From Massospora cicadina (Eukaryota > Entomophthoromycota > Entomophthoromycetes > Entomophthorales > Entomophthoraceae), in assembly GCA_022478985.1 (NCBI GenBank), contig JAKSZP010006624.1:62001-126000 (forward strand): 64,000 nt of DNA, given 5' to 3'. Shown here piece by piece: positions 23,853-34,929 of the stretch. The notes below the pieces were generated by a model that did no database searches, was not told where the DNA came from, and saw only the letters and a program-made list of their open reading frames with translations. The position numbers and the translations under genes are program-made. The number at the start of each line of letters is the position of its first letter. Position 1 is the first letter of the stretch.

Positions 23853-25440
23853 TCAATATGGGTAGTCATGATAATCCATCAGCATTTTGGTGGATAAATA
23901 CAGCAAATGACCAATAGAAAAGGCATAACTTTGGAATTTGTGTGCAAAGTGTGCCAGCTGCCCATCTGGATCCTTCATTGCAGCAGCCACCATAAAGAGG
24001 CATGGTCTGTAAGCAAGGTGAAATAATCCTATTAGGAAAGGAAATATATTCTTAATAGCAAGCAATACAGTTAGGCATTTGCACTCAGTAACACTGTAAT
24101 TCCTCTTCAAGCTAGTGTTTTACTGAAATATGCTACATGTGGTCATCTTGATTTGCGTCAAATTGTGCCAGGATGGCCTAACAGCCACATCACTAGAATC
24201 TTTGTAAAGTTTGAATGATTTATCAGAAACAGGATGTACCAATACAGGAGCAGTCACAAGAGCTTTCCTTAGGACTTCAAAAGCTTATTGTTAAGTATTC
24301 TCCTATTTTAATGGGACCTTCTTGTGGATCAGGTATATCAACGGGTCAATGAAATACGTGGTAAGTGGGGGATAAATTGTCAGTAAAGGATAATCATTCT
24401 GAAGAAGACCTGTATACCACATAGGCTGAATGGTTAAGCCATCCTCTCAATTGCGACCACTTTGTCTGGTAGTGACAAGATCCCCTCTAGGCAAATTTAT
24501 ACCCAAAGAATTCCAAGTTACTTTGTAAGGACTGGCATTTAGCAGGCTCTAACTTAAGCTAATCAGAGTATAGGCATCCAAACACCTCCTTTGTTTAGTG
24601 AGGTGTTAATCTAAAGTATGGGAGAACACAGTCACATCATTGAGATAAACCAGCACGCTTGATATCTCCAGGTCACCTATCAGGCCATCCATCGCACTCT
24701 GGAACGTAGCTAGGGCATTACATAGTCCTTGAGATATTTATATAAGTTTAACAACACCTCACTTGCTATATGGGTGCATTTTTTCAATTCTTCAGCACAA
24801 GCTTGATCTTCCAATAGCCGCTACTAATATCCATCATGGAGAAAAAATGGGACCCAGCCAGAAGTCGAAGGGAATAATCAATCCAGGTTAGCAGATAGCT
24901 GTCCTTCTGGGTAAGGACATTAAACTGGCAGTAATCCATTACCATCCAGTGTTCCACATCCTTTTTCTATATAAGCAGAAATGAAGAGGCCAATGAATTT
25001 ACAAAGGCTTGAGTAATCCATCATACAAATTTGCTTTAGCTCCTATTACAGCTGTGATTCTTTGATTTTAAATTTCTGGTTGTATTGATAGTGGATTGGG
25101 GGTGAGTCTCCCATAAGCTCTCTATGATTTACCCTATCATCATTCCAAAGTTGTCTAAACCTTTCAAGAAAATGGCATCATATTCCTTGATCAACACATC
25201 TGATTTCCGTTGCTGCTTCAAGGTGTGGATGTCACCTATTTTAACTTTATTTTGGGCAATGGTAGTCTTCGTCATGCCCTAGGTCATGTAGTTTCCCGCA
25301 CCTGTGAATGGGTATAACTTGATCAGCGGGTAGGCTCTGAACATATGCAACAGGTTAAATTCGAGTTATTTGTATAGGTCAATCAAAGAAATTGGCCATC
25401 AATATGGTTAGGGCCCTTGGTAGGCAGGATCTAGCACCAC
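23853..25440 (-). pseudogene. G0 reverse transcriptase and RNase H
   Basis: RNase H is in the frame 24110-23853: KRNYSVTECKCLTVLLAIKN (family ERNYSxTERExLAVVxAIxK) and DPDGQLAHFAHKFQSYAF. The RT lies to the right in shifting frames: MGDSPPIHYQYNQKF (25110 region), the palm and the active-site block VLVYLNDVTVFS at about 24620-24655. The canonical YLDD is YLND (24636-24647), an Asp-to-Asn change in a CpG context. Stops are frequent. Confidence 0.82.
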
Positions 25441-25918
25441 GGACAGGTAAGAGGCTCATAAATGGCTGGTTCAGGTCTCCACGAATTTTTTAACAATGGT
25501 CTTGCATAATCATAACTTGGATTCCATGTCCACCAATATTTTTAATATTGGTGGTATAACAACCCAGTTGTTAGTATAAATAGCCATCCCTTCCTGAGCC
25601 TCCACACTGGAAGAAGGCAGTTTAGTCTTGGGTCTAACTACTTGGTACTATGCTTAATGAAGTGCAGATATTCCAATAAACAACTCCTGGGTTTTCTTTT
25701 TTTCTTCATAAACGTCTTTAACCACTAAATGGATGCGGTATCTTAGGATAAAAATGCATATCCTTATTTCTGATCTTGATGCAAAATTCAATAAAGTATA
25801 GGTGTGCCTATGAGGAGGTCAAAACTGTAATTCTCTCATACCCCTCTGGGGCCATCACCACCAGTGATACAAACTGGAGCATCAGGATGGAGTAAGAACT
25901 CAGGAAATGGTCTTCTAG
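25441..25918 (-). pseudogene. G0 protease/linker region, cut by G1
   Basis: By position between RT and gag this should be the aspartic protease. I see no clean DTG/DSG motif. The translation is broken in all frames. The region ends at the G1 LTR, and the element resumes at about 33572. Confidence 0.35.
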
Positions 25919-26662
25919 TGTTGGACAAACAGTTGATAAACTAGTAAGTAAGAATAGTTTGGGTGTGAATAGCTCCGATATTTTAAAACTACAGGCCTAT
26001 CCAATTCTTGGTGGAATCTGGCCACTTGGAGTAATGCAATTGTTCACATTCCTCATCCAAATAGGCCTACAGTTAGTAGTAGGGTTACACCAAATTGGCG
26101 CAGAATCAGGGGAGCCATTCTGAGGTCGCTCTAAGTCCTTTATCTAATTTAGTTCAAACTACTTGAAGAGATCGGCCCCTTTTATAGCCCTGGTCTGGTC
26201 CCGCCAAGAAAAATTTTTCCCGCCTTCTGATTTGTTTATATAAATTAATTACCTTCTCACCAGCTCGTAATCCCAGCTGGCAACTTACCAGCTGCCCTTG
26301 CATTGAAGCGAAGTGAGTCTCAGATTCAATAGGTCAACATCTCACATTGCCTAATTTGGATGCGCCTAGCTTATAATGAGTTTCTCATCTGACTCACTTC
26401 AAGCCTTGATACAATTTAAATACTATGCAGCCAGGAATCAAGAGGGTTCGCTTCTTGACCTCAGACTTAATAATTTTAAAACTTGAAAAACCCCCAACTT
26501 TTAATTTAACAAAATTTCCAATATTTTGATTAAATTTGGTTGAATAAGCCCCTACAAAATAAATTAAAGCAGCATTAGAGAGCGTAACTTCTCCTACTAA
26601 TAATCGTTGAAATCCAGGGACAAACAGCACCATTGAGCATCCCTATCTCCTGGATTTTAACA
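25919..26662 (+). repeat. 5' LTR of G1
   Basis: Starts TGTTGGACAAACAG and ends TTTTAACA. It aligns along its length with 32810-33557. It is a long LTR (~744 bases) with diverged sequence, which implies an old insertion. Confidence 0.85.
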
Positions 26663-26664
26663 AG

Positions 26665-26682
26665 TGGTGCACACTACAGGTG
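26665..26682 (+). other. primer-binding site of G1
   Basis: TGGTGCACACTACAGGTG, two bases after the LTR end. It shares TGGTGC and ACAGG with the PBSs of G2 and T1. Confidence 0.6.
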
Positions 26683-26699
26683 TTAATACACTACAAAAC

Positions 26700-27420
26700 A
26701 CTTAGTAAAAAATGGAGGGTGTCGGGATTAATTAACCTTCACAACCTCCCCATCGCCTCTGATCCCCAGATAGATGCTTTAGCACAGCAGCTAGACCGCG
26801 CACTGTCTCAAATTGAATCACTTGAACAGCGCGTTTTCAAAGCATCTCATTAGGCTGGTACAATTATCACTAAACCCCTTTTCTTGGACAAATTCATCCC
26901 AGGTGAAGGATGCATTGCCTCATTCCTCTTTGTTTATGAGGCTGTTATGGAAGGGACAGACAATCCCCAAAAATTAGAGCATATCCTCCCCTGCCTTGGC
27001 TTCTATGTTCAAGAGGTGATGGTACCATATGACCACCCTTAAAACTTGGGCAGAAGTAAAACCGCGCTTATTGAGGAATTTGGATCCACGCAGAGCTTGC
27101 GTAGGAAAAAACAGGTGATTATGTGCCTAAGTCTACTTGAGGGTGAATCAGTTGCCACCTTTGTTAGTCAGTTTTAAAATGAAGCCCAACTTCTCTTTCT
27201 CACAAAGGTATTAGCTCTTGATGATCCTCTGGTGGCCATTCTGACTGGCTTAGCTTCTCACCCTTCTATAGATCGGCATTTTATCTCTGTGAAAAGCCAC
27301 CTCTGGACTATCTATGATATCAAGGAGGTTATTCTAGAGGTTGTATAAATCTATAACGATGAGGCTATTTCAGGAGCTGTGTAAAATCTACAATTCTTCA
27401 CCATTAAGGACTTTTCAACC
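26700..27420 (+). pseudogene. G1 gag
   Basis: Translation across frames gives a capsid-like protein: FLFVYEAVMEGTDNPQKLEH and LEEFGSTQSLRRKKQVIMC-like segments, then LLEGESVATFVSQF (family pattern for gypsy gag: F, E, Y/F spaced around repeated helices) and LASHPSIDRHFISVKSHLWT. Several stops. It would form the virus-like particle that packages the element RNA in the cytoplasm. It is followed by a Pro-rich linker. Confidence 0.7.
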
Positions 27421-28250
27421 ATAGCCTTCAAAAGGAATCCATGATGATCCCTATGCCCCACCTGTGTTAATTACTACCGTGAGACCAGCAACTGCAGTGC
27501 GTCTCAATTTTGATTCTCTCCACCCTGCAATCCTGAGCTTAAGCCAGGGAATCAGAGTGCGCTACCATCAGTGAGGCCACGCTCTCTGCCACTAACAGGT
27601 GGCAAAGTTCATCGTTTGCCATTTGTTGAGCCTCTGCTCCGCCTCAAGCCCTCCACGGAGAGGCCTCTCCCAGTAACTCAAAAGGCTGCTCCTAAGCCCA
27701 AACCTCTCCCTCTGGTGACAGTCGCTCCCAATAATAGGCTCAAAGACAGGCTGCTCAAGAAAAGCTGCCTGCTCCTCCAATTATCATAACTGCGGATGGC
27801 CCCAAAGCTACCAAAAATTATGTCAACCACCTCAATCGCCCTTCTAGCGTCCACCCAATGTGTGTGGACAACCCTTATGATGACAGGTTTGAAGTGGGTT
27901 AGGAGGCCGTCAATTATTATGTCCTAAAACTCCAGCTAAAGTAGGTATACCAGATTGGCTGAACCTGAAGGAGTGGATAAAGCCCTGATCCCTCAAGAAA
28001 CCTATCTTAAAAAAGTGCAGGGGTGCCCTGAGGTTATTGATACCGCTAGCAATGCTGAACAGGTTATTGCTTCACTGATCTTACCATTTCATCATGTTTA
28101 CACCTACATTCCATTAAGGATAACTATCCTGATACAGCTAAAAAGCTTGTCTCTACTGTTTGTCTTAAGGAAGTATTAGTTCCCTCCTAGCTTTGGAGGG
28201 ACCATAACTAAGGTAGAGGTCGTTATTCAAAAGTATGAGTTAGGGCTAAC
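27421..28250 (+). pseudogene. G1 gag-pol linker, Pro/Lys-rich
   Basis: Short open pieces (27571-27789, 27955-28179) are rich in Pro, Lys and Arg (for example KPLPLVTVAPNNRLKDR). No zinc knuckle was found. Position between gag and protease suggests a disordered nucleocapsid-like linker. Confidence 0.45.
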
Positions 28251-28500
28251 TTGGACACTGGATCTCACGTGAACGTTCTCTCTTCCAAGATGTTTAAGAA
28301 TAATAATATGACTCCTGATCTCGAGTACACTCAGGAGTTTGTAAAAGCAGGTCCCAACAGCAACCGTGCTTTTGTAGCCTACTCCTCTTTGCCTAATCGG
28401 ACACAGAAAGCTCTCATTGTCATCTCTCTCCGTGGCCTTTTACAATAACACTTACGAAATGCTTATTAGCACAAAGTTTATGATTTAGTATGACATTATA
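28230..28500 (+). pseudogene. G1 aspartic protease
   Basis: A frame around 28251-28448 reads NLDTGSHVNVLSSKMF. The DTGS at 28254-28265 is the catalytic motif of retropepsin-type proteases, with the hydrophobic strand after it. About 65 codons remain open, as is usual for one protease monomer core. It would cleave the Gag-Pol polyprotein. Confidence 0.78.
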
Positions 28501-28599
28501 ATCAACATGAAAAAGGGTTACCTCTCCCTATATGGTTATGAAGACCCTCTAATCTTTAACAATGAAGAACCCAATGAAAAAGAACAATCCTGCTTAGCT

Positions 28600-30041
28600 G
28601 AACATCCTTTCTCTGCTTTACCTTTATTCTTCATGACCTTTGGACGCAACACAAAAAGTTGCCTGATTTGGTAAACTCTTCAAAGGGCATTCCACTTTTC
28701 GCTTCAGAGGAGACAGTATCCAAAGCTGGTGACGACAGGTGGTTAATACCAATATTACGCTACAAAACCCCCAGTCCTGTCTGCTGCACATAACAAGCAT
28801 TAATGGAGTAAGCTCTTTTGAACCTCAGGTGTTTCCAAGTATAATAGACCCTGCCTATCAACGGCCCTTTAATATCCTATTGAGGAACCTCACTAAAAAC
28901 CCAATATTATCAAAAAACATCTTGAAATAGGGAAAGGTCTTCTAATTTCCCTTCAGGAGATTGACAGGATCCACTTTATTGGGTTGATGTTGGATATGGG
29001 TTTACCCACTGACCAGTTGGTGTGTACTCTGCCTAACGTCCAAATTTAAGATGAATTATCCCGGATGTGCTTGAGAAGTTCATTCTCTATTGGATACCTA
29101 TGGTGATATTTTCTCCCAATGACATGGATTATAGCATATGAAGGGATGGAGCCACACCATTGATGCTGGTAATGCCCAATCTATCTGATCTAAACCTTAC
29201 CTTAAGTCCAAGGTTGAAGAGCAGCAAATGAAGGTTTAACTCAAGAAGTTATTAGACGCTGAGTCATTAGTACCTTCCCAATCCCTTGGGCGTCTCCTCT
29301 CTTGCTGATCAAAAAGAAGATTGGAGGTCATTGGGTAGTGATGGACTACCATAGATTGAATCACCAATAAAAATATTTCTATCCTATCCCTCATATAGAC
29401 AACGCCCTGTCACAACTCTTTGTATTAAAATTCTTCTCAGCCATGAATTTAACCAGGGATATTGGAAAATGGATATTTCTCCCCAAGATCAGGAGAAATA
29501 TGCTCTAATTTGCAGTGAAGGCTTATTTCATCCTACCCGCATACCCCAAGGGCTATGCAATGCGCTGGCATCATTCCAACTTGAAATTGAATTACATTTT
29601 GCGGAATCTCAAGCTAAGCTGTGTGATTTTTCATCCAAATGACATCACCAGCTTTTCTGCAACACCCACTGATCATCTCGCTCATTTAAAAGAAGTCTTT
29701 CAGCGCCTGCTGTCTTCTGAAATCAGGTTGAAACAGTCAAAACACACCTTTTTCTAAAAGAAGCTAGTTTCCTTGGACATGCTATTTCCCAAGAAGGATC
29801 CAGCTGTTACAGGATAAGGTTAGAGCTATCTCTAAATTTCTTGCCCCTAAGAACCTCCAATACATCCAGGTACTTCTGGGTATGGTGGGGTATTGCCATC
29901 AGTTCATCCCAAGTTCTCCCATCTCAGTGAACCTCTCGTCTGACTATTGACCAATAACACCCCTTTATTTGGGGTACAGAATAAGAGGCCGCGTTTGAGA
30001 CGCTAAAGAAATTGCTTCAAAACTTCCAATCCTATGTCACC
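28600..30041 (+). pseudogene. G1 reverse transcriptase
   Basis: Recognisable blocks: VMDYHRLNHQ at 29338-29367 (family CVDYRxLN), YPIPHIDNALSQL, YWKMDISPQDQEKYALICSE (family YWQIxxxxxDxxKTAFxT), GLFHPTRIPQGLCNALASFQ, the active-site region IFHPNDITSFS, then DHLAHLKEVFQRLLSSEIRL and FLGHAISQEGS. The catalytic YxDD is HPND (29632-29643), so the enzyme is dead. The frame is broken many times. It ends at FQSYVTC, right where T1 begins. Confidence 0.82.
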
Positions 30042-31059
30042 TGTCATGATTTTAACCAGCTGGAATCCTCCAATGATTTAGCGTTATTTGGAATGATATA
30101 GCCAATCCTGGCGGAATGGTTTAAAACTAAAAATTTGTGTTATTTGGTTTGACTGCTGGTTAGTTGCTCCCCAATTTGGGTTGAGCTGAAATTAGTATTC
30201 CGCCGAGTTTAGTATTTAGGTTTGAGTGGGGCCAATTGGTGGCCCTAAATTAGTAGAATGATCACTGGCAACTAATAGACGAGCATGATCCAATCCGTCA
30301 GTAGAATCAGTGGTCAACGCCTATGGCCATTCGTGGTCCATTGTGTGATTTCAGGCAGAAAGCCGATGTTTTACTTATTTATGAATTTGCTGAACTGATT
30401 ATCCAATGTCTGTGGATTTGACAATTATGAGTTTGAGGTGGCCAAGGTTGTTTCTGGTGCCTTATTTATTATCAAGATTAGACAAGAATAGATGTTGGCG
30501 AGATGCAGAGATTTTCTGAGTCAGAGCGAGCAACCAAAGTGGTTTCCAGTGCAATTATATCAACTCAAAGATTAAATAAAAATTTGACATTTAATCAGAT
30601 TATTAATTTATATGGCTCACCGGCGACTTAAGGCTGAGGATGACCCAAAACTAATTCAAACATTGGGAAGGATGGAGTGAGATGGTCGACGCCAGGGAAG
30701 AGATAATGTAGTAGAAGAAGTAGAAGAAGAAGAAAAGTGGTTTGGTTGGAAGAACCAGTGGAAGAGCTGATAGGTCAGCAATGGGCGCAGTAGCCCTTTT
30801 GTAAATAGTAAAAATACCTGGCGCTTCCCTTTCAATAAATATCTTCCTTTGCCTATTCTACCTATTTGTTATAAGTTTAATATTAATTTCGTTGGTTGGA
30901 GTTTAGGTAAAAAGGGGATCCCTGAAATGGCACGGGTGACATGCCAAGGGGTTAGCTGGCGCTGCTAGCCCTGACGCCTAAGATAAAATGGCAAGGGCTG
31001 ACCAGTCTTAATATTGGTTAGCCTGCCAACTAGCAGAGCCCAGAGTCAATTTTCTGACA
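30042..31059 (+). repeat. 5' LTR of T1
   Basis: Starts TGTCATGATTTTAACC and ends TTTCTGACA. It contains a GAA-rich microsatellite near 30712-30735, a TATA-like stretch near 30800 and AATAAA near 30833. Confidence 0.85.
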
Positions 31060-31254
31060 TTGGTGCTCATTACAGGGGGACTCTGCTGGTTGGTGCTTAA
31101 GTAGCTAAAAGTTGGTTAAGAGGTGGCAGTGATGCGCCACTGTAGCTTGGTTCCAGCGTTTGTTGTGTTGGCAGGGAGGGTCAAGCCTTGGACACCCGCC
31201 CCATACGCTGATTTTGGAAGTAGGAGGATTACCATCTGGTTAAGTGGGGGTAAA
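31060..31254 (+). other. T1 interior: PBS and polypurine tract only
   Basis: The PBS TGGTGCTCATTACAGGG begins at 31061, one base after the LTR. The polypurine tract lies at 31240-31254. A short minus-strand ORF overlapping it (31116-31484) has no recognisable domain and is probably chance. Confidence 0.75.
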
Positions 31255-32267
31255 TGTCGTGATTTTAAACAGATGGAATCCTCCAATGATTTAGCATTAT
31301 TTGGAACGATATAGCCAATCCTGGCGGAATGGTTTATTGACTGAATTTCGTGTTTTTTAATGTGACTGCAGGTTAGTTGCTCTCCAATTTGGGTTGAGCT
31401 TAAATTAGTATTCCACCAAGTTTGGTATTTAGGTTCGAGTGGCCCAATTGGTGGCCCCAAATTAGTAAAGAGGATCACTGGCAACTAATAGCCGAGGAAG
31501 TTCCAATCCATCAACAGAATCAGTGGTCAATGCCAATGGCCATTTGTGGTCTGTTGTGGGATCTCCAGTGGAAAGCTGATGTTTTGCTTATCTATGAATT
31601 TGCTGTACTGATTATCCAATGTCTGTGGATCTGACAATTATGAGTTTGAGGTGGCTGAGGTTGTTTCCGGTGCCTCATTTATTATCAAGATTAGACAAGA
31701 ATAGATGTTGGCGAGTTACTGAGATATTATGAGTCAAAGCAAGCAACTAAAGTGGTTTCCAGTGCAATTATATCAACTTGAAGATCAAATACAATTTGAC
31801 ATTTCATTAGATTATTAAATTTATATGGCTCACCGGCGACTTAAGGCCAAGGATGAGCCAAAACTAATTCAGACATTGGGAAGGACGGAGTGAGATGGTC
31901 GACGCCAGAGAAGAGATAAAGTAGAAGAAGAAGTAGAAGATGAAGAAAAGTGGTTGGCTGGAAGAACCAGTGGAAGAGTCAATAGGTCAGCTATGGGCGC
32001 AGTAGCCCTTTTATAAATAGTATAGATACCTGGCGCTTCTCTTATAATAAATATATCCCTTTGCCTAATCTACCTGTTGTTATAAGTTTATAAGTTATTT
32101 TGTTAGTTAGGGTTTAGGCTAGGGGATCCCTGAAATTGCGCGGGTGACAAGCCAAGGGGTTAGCTGCCACTGCTAGCCCTGACGCCTAAGGTAAAATGGA
32201 AAGGACTGACAAGTCTTCATACTGGTTAGCCTGCCAACTAGCAGAGCACAAATTCGTTTTTCTGACA
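31255..32267 (+). repeat. 3' LTR of T1
   Basis: Starts TGTCGTGATTTTAAAC and ends TTTCTGACA. It aligns with 30042-31059 over the whole length with scattered differences. A TATA-like TTTATAAATAG near 32010 and AATAAA near 32046 probably mark the promoter and polyadenylation signal. Confidence 0.85.
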
Positions 32268-32809
32268 GGCAAATGGAACTTTTATATTCTATTGGGAAAT
32301 GGACACCTCCAAACCTATGCGTTGGGATCAGTTTTTGCCCAGTGCACTCATGAACTATTGCATTAGCTACCATTAGATACTAAAAATATCTACATTCCAT
32401 GTTTTGTATGTCTGGAAACCTAGCATTCCTTCCCTATTGGAAAAATGTGTCTTTTCAGCAAGGACTGATGCCCCAGACAAGGCCATGAGGAAGTTGGCCC
32501 AAACTATATAACTCAATCTGAAGCTATGACTAACTTTGCCAAAACTGTCACCAAAGAGGATCAAGTAGCTAATGAATTCAGACCACCTCTACCCTCTTTT
32601 CAGATCTCTGCCCTTGCTTTATATTATCATAACCGCATTACATCCTAAAGTGAGAAAGCTAGGGTCCATCTGGGAAGGACCATTTATCATCACACACAAA
32701 AGGGGTGATAAATATTCCATTAAGTTACTCGCTTCTGAATTGGTTGGCAACAGAGTACCTGGCTGGTTGATCAGCCCTTATTCTCCCCCAACATTCTTGA
32801 AGGGGGTAA
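32268..32809 (+). pseudogene. G1 integrase C-terminal part
   Basis: Ends with an 87-codon frame (32572-32835) carrying LHPKVRKLGSIWEGPFIIT and then KRGDKYSIKLL, the GPF/GPY-type C-terminal domain of gypsy integrases, next to the polypurine tract. The catalytic core and RNase H are missing between the RT and this piece. Confidence 0.75.
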
Positions 32810-33557
32810 TGTTGGACAAACAGTTGTTTGATTAGAAAGTAAGAATAGTTCAGTGTATATAAACTCGGGATTTCATAATACTAAAGGCCTATCCAATTCT
32901 CAGTGGAATCTGGCCTCTTGGATTAATATGATTACTCCCACTCCTCAGCCAAATATGCTACGGTTAGTAGCAGGGCTACGCCAAATCAGTGGCAGAATCA
33001 GGGGAGCCATTATGAGGACCCTCTAAGTCCTTTATCTAATTTAGTTCAAACTCCATCGCCAAGATTAGCCACTTTTATAGCCCTGGAGGGGATCCCACCA
33101 AGTTAAATATTTTCCGCCTTCTTATTGGTCTAAATATTAAATTTCTGCCTCATGGTTCTCTTCCCAGAAATTAACTCATCATTTTTTCTCATATTGAAGC
33201 GAGGTAAGTCTCAAGAGATCTGATAGGTCAACAGCCCATATTACCTAATTTGGATGCGCCTAGCTTATATTGAATTTTTATATGACTAAATATGAGCCTC
33301 AATACAATTTAAATACTAAGCAGCCAGATATCAATATGGTTTGCTTCTTGACCCCTGGACTTAATAATAATGAAAATTTGAAAAACCCCAACTTTTAATA
33401 TTATCTAAGTTTCCAATATTTTAAATAAAAGTTGTCAAATAACCCCCTCAAGATAAATTAAATCACCAGTAGAAAGCGTAACTTTTCCTGCTAATAAATG
33501 TTGAAATCCAGAGCCAATTAGCACCAGCAAACATCCCCCATCCTCTGGATCCCAAAA
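32810..33557 (+). repeat. 3' LTR of G1
   Basis: Starts TGTTGGACAAACAGTTG directly after AGGGGGTAA. It pairs with 25919-26662. The exact right end is uncertain by a few bases because the terminal CA has decayed. Confidence 0.82.
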
Positions 33558-33571
33558 ACTGGGCCCTGAAG

Positions 33572-34737
33572 TCTAAAATCATGGTGTCATTATGTTATAG
33601 TGCAACTTTTATCCTCTTTACCATACTAAAGGAAAGATATTAACTGGTGATGGTAATTACTATACCAAAAACTTTTCACCTTATGGACAATTACCAAAAC
33701 TGGGTAACCTCAGTGTTAAAATGGGGAAATTGTATAGATAATTTCCTGAAGGAAGTGGTCCAGGAGGAGTAGAGTAAGAGGTTTTTAGTCTCTTATCTAA
33801 TTTATCTAATTGGAGCTTTCACCTTGTTAGGTGGGGGTATGGCAAAATATTAATTTCTGGAAACAACAGTGGACGTGATCTGAGGTACTGAGTCATCAGA
33901 AGAGGGTGCCTCGCGCCCTAAGCTGACTCCGCTTTTACCACCTCATCAGCTTTTTTCTTCCAACAGGTAGTCTCCTGATGACCAAAGAACCCAAAATAGG
34001 AGCATGGGTCTCAGCGAGGTTTAGATCTCTGGTGTGGTCTCACTACATGAATATGTGGCCAGTTATCCTTGTTAGGGGTTTGGTGCAACTTCAGCTCAGA
34101 CAACACCATGAAAGTTTCCTTAATATTAATAAGAGACTTAAATAGCTTTTTCTCATTTTATAAACTTAGCACAAAAGTCTCATTATGCTGAAACACGGAG
34201 AGGATGTTGGTGGTTGCATCATCTAAGGAAACTTGGTTACTGGATATGAAGGCCTGAGCTTCATGATAAAACTGCTCAGCAAAATCAATAGTCGTTTCAC
34301 CACGTTTATGGAGGATCTGCATGAAGGCATGTTTACAATTGGACGGGGATATGTCACTCCCAAATTCATTGGTAAGAGCGTCCCCAAACTCGCTACACGT
34401 AGCACACACCTTGAAGTATGGCATCATAATCTCTTAGCCTTACTATCAGGGCAGACTTGCATGTGCTAGCACTTCTGATGATCCATAGCGTGCTTCATCG
34501 CATTTTCATACACATAAAGATAGGACTGAGCGAGTTTGTCTCAGGAAAATACTTTTCTTTAAAGGTGAGTTTAAAAACCAACAGGTTTGTATAGAACATG
34601 GATAGCTGGGGAGAGGACTGGTCAGCCTCAGTTGACTCTGTAGTTCCTAAAACAGTTTAGGTGATAAGCTTACCAACCTAACGTTGGAAATTATATATAT
34701 TAGCCTTAAGGTTGGAGTAGCAAAAGACATGTTTGAG
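33572..34737 (-). pseudogene. G0 gag
   Basis: The best piece is an 89-codon minus-strand frame (34427-34158): FKVCATCSEFGDALTNEFGS, then FMQILHKRGETTIDFAEQFYHEAQAF. This is the helical gypsy gag capsid pattern (xFx..LxxxFG, then QxxxETVxxYxxxFxxL). It continues the order of G0 across the G1 insertion. Toward the right it is cut by LINE B1 at 34754. Confidence 0.72.
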
Positions 34738-34754
34738 TGAGGCTTTAGTATATA
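34738..34754. repeat. left TSD of LINE B1
   Basis: TGAGGCTTTAGTATATA, repeated perfectly at 39983-39999 (17 bp). Confidence 0.95.
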
Positions 34755-34769
34755 TTCTTATTTAACTGA

Positions 34770-34797
34770 GGCAAGCGACTGGGGGACGGGCATTACC
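34770..34797 (-). other. 3' stem-loop of LINE B1
   Basis: In element sense GGTAA, loop TGCCCGTCCCCCAGTCGC, then TTGCC. The loop is one base shorter than in the other copies. Confidence 0.72.
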
Positions 34798-34929
34798 GAG
34801 TATTTGTAGGAAAAAAATGGGGGAAGTGAAGATAAATAAAATTGGGCACCCCGGGGTACTCAGGCTACCCCTGTTGCCAGCGGGACTGCCAAGTATGGGG
34901 GTTGGTGCGCTACTCCGAGGGGGTTTCCC

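Larger units (their letters stand above)
30042..32267 (+). mobile_element. T1: TRIM-like non-autonomous LTR element
   Basis: Two ~1,015-base direct repeats (30042-31059 and 31255-32267), each starting TGTC and ending TCTGACA, flank only 195 bases. That interior holds a PBS (TGGTGCTCATTACAGGG, directly after the first repeat) and a polypurine tract (AAGTGGGGGTAAA, directly before the second). This is the minimal signature of an LTR element without gag or pol. The LTR direction is plus. No 5-bp duplication is visible at its ends, consistent with the deletion in the host G1. Confidence 0.85.
25919..33557 (+). mobile_element. G1: gypsy element with both LTRs, interrupted by T1
   Basis: Two plus-strand LTRs (25919-26662 and 32810-33557) starting TGTTGGACAAACAGTTG enclose gag, a DTGS protease, RT and an integrase C-terminus in the Ty3/gypsy order. 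A PBS-like site follows the first LTR, and the polypurine tract GAAGGGGGTAA precedes the second. T1 (30042-32267) sits after the RT. RNase H and most of the integrase are absent at that junction, so a deletion has also occurred. It is inserted in the minus-strand element G0. Confidence 0.88.

Noticed and set aside
31116..31484. 122-codon minus-strand ORF spanning the T1 interior and 3' LTR
   Set aside because: It crosses PBS/PPT and LTR sequence, is not shared with the 5' LTR as a gene would be, and shows no domain.
30042..32267. Tandem duplication as explanation for the 1-kb direct repeats
   Set aside because: TGTC...GACA ends, a PBS right after copy 1 and a polypurine tract right before copy 2 fit an LTR element far better.
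33558..33576. TSD for G1 (TCTAG at 25914 and TCTAA at 33572)
   Set aside because: The right copy does not touch the LTR end as judged from the LTR alignment, so the match is probably chance.
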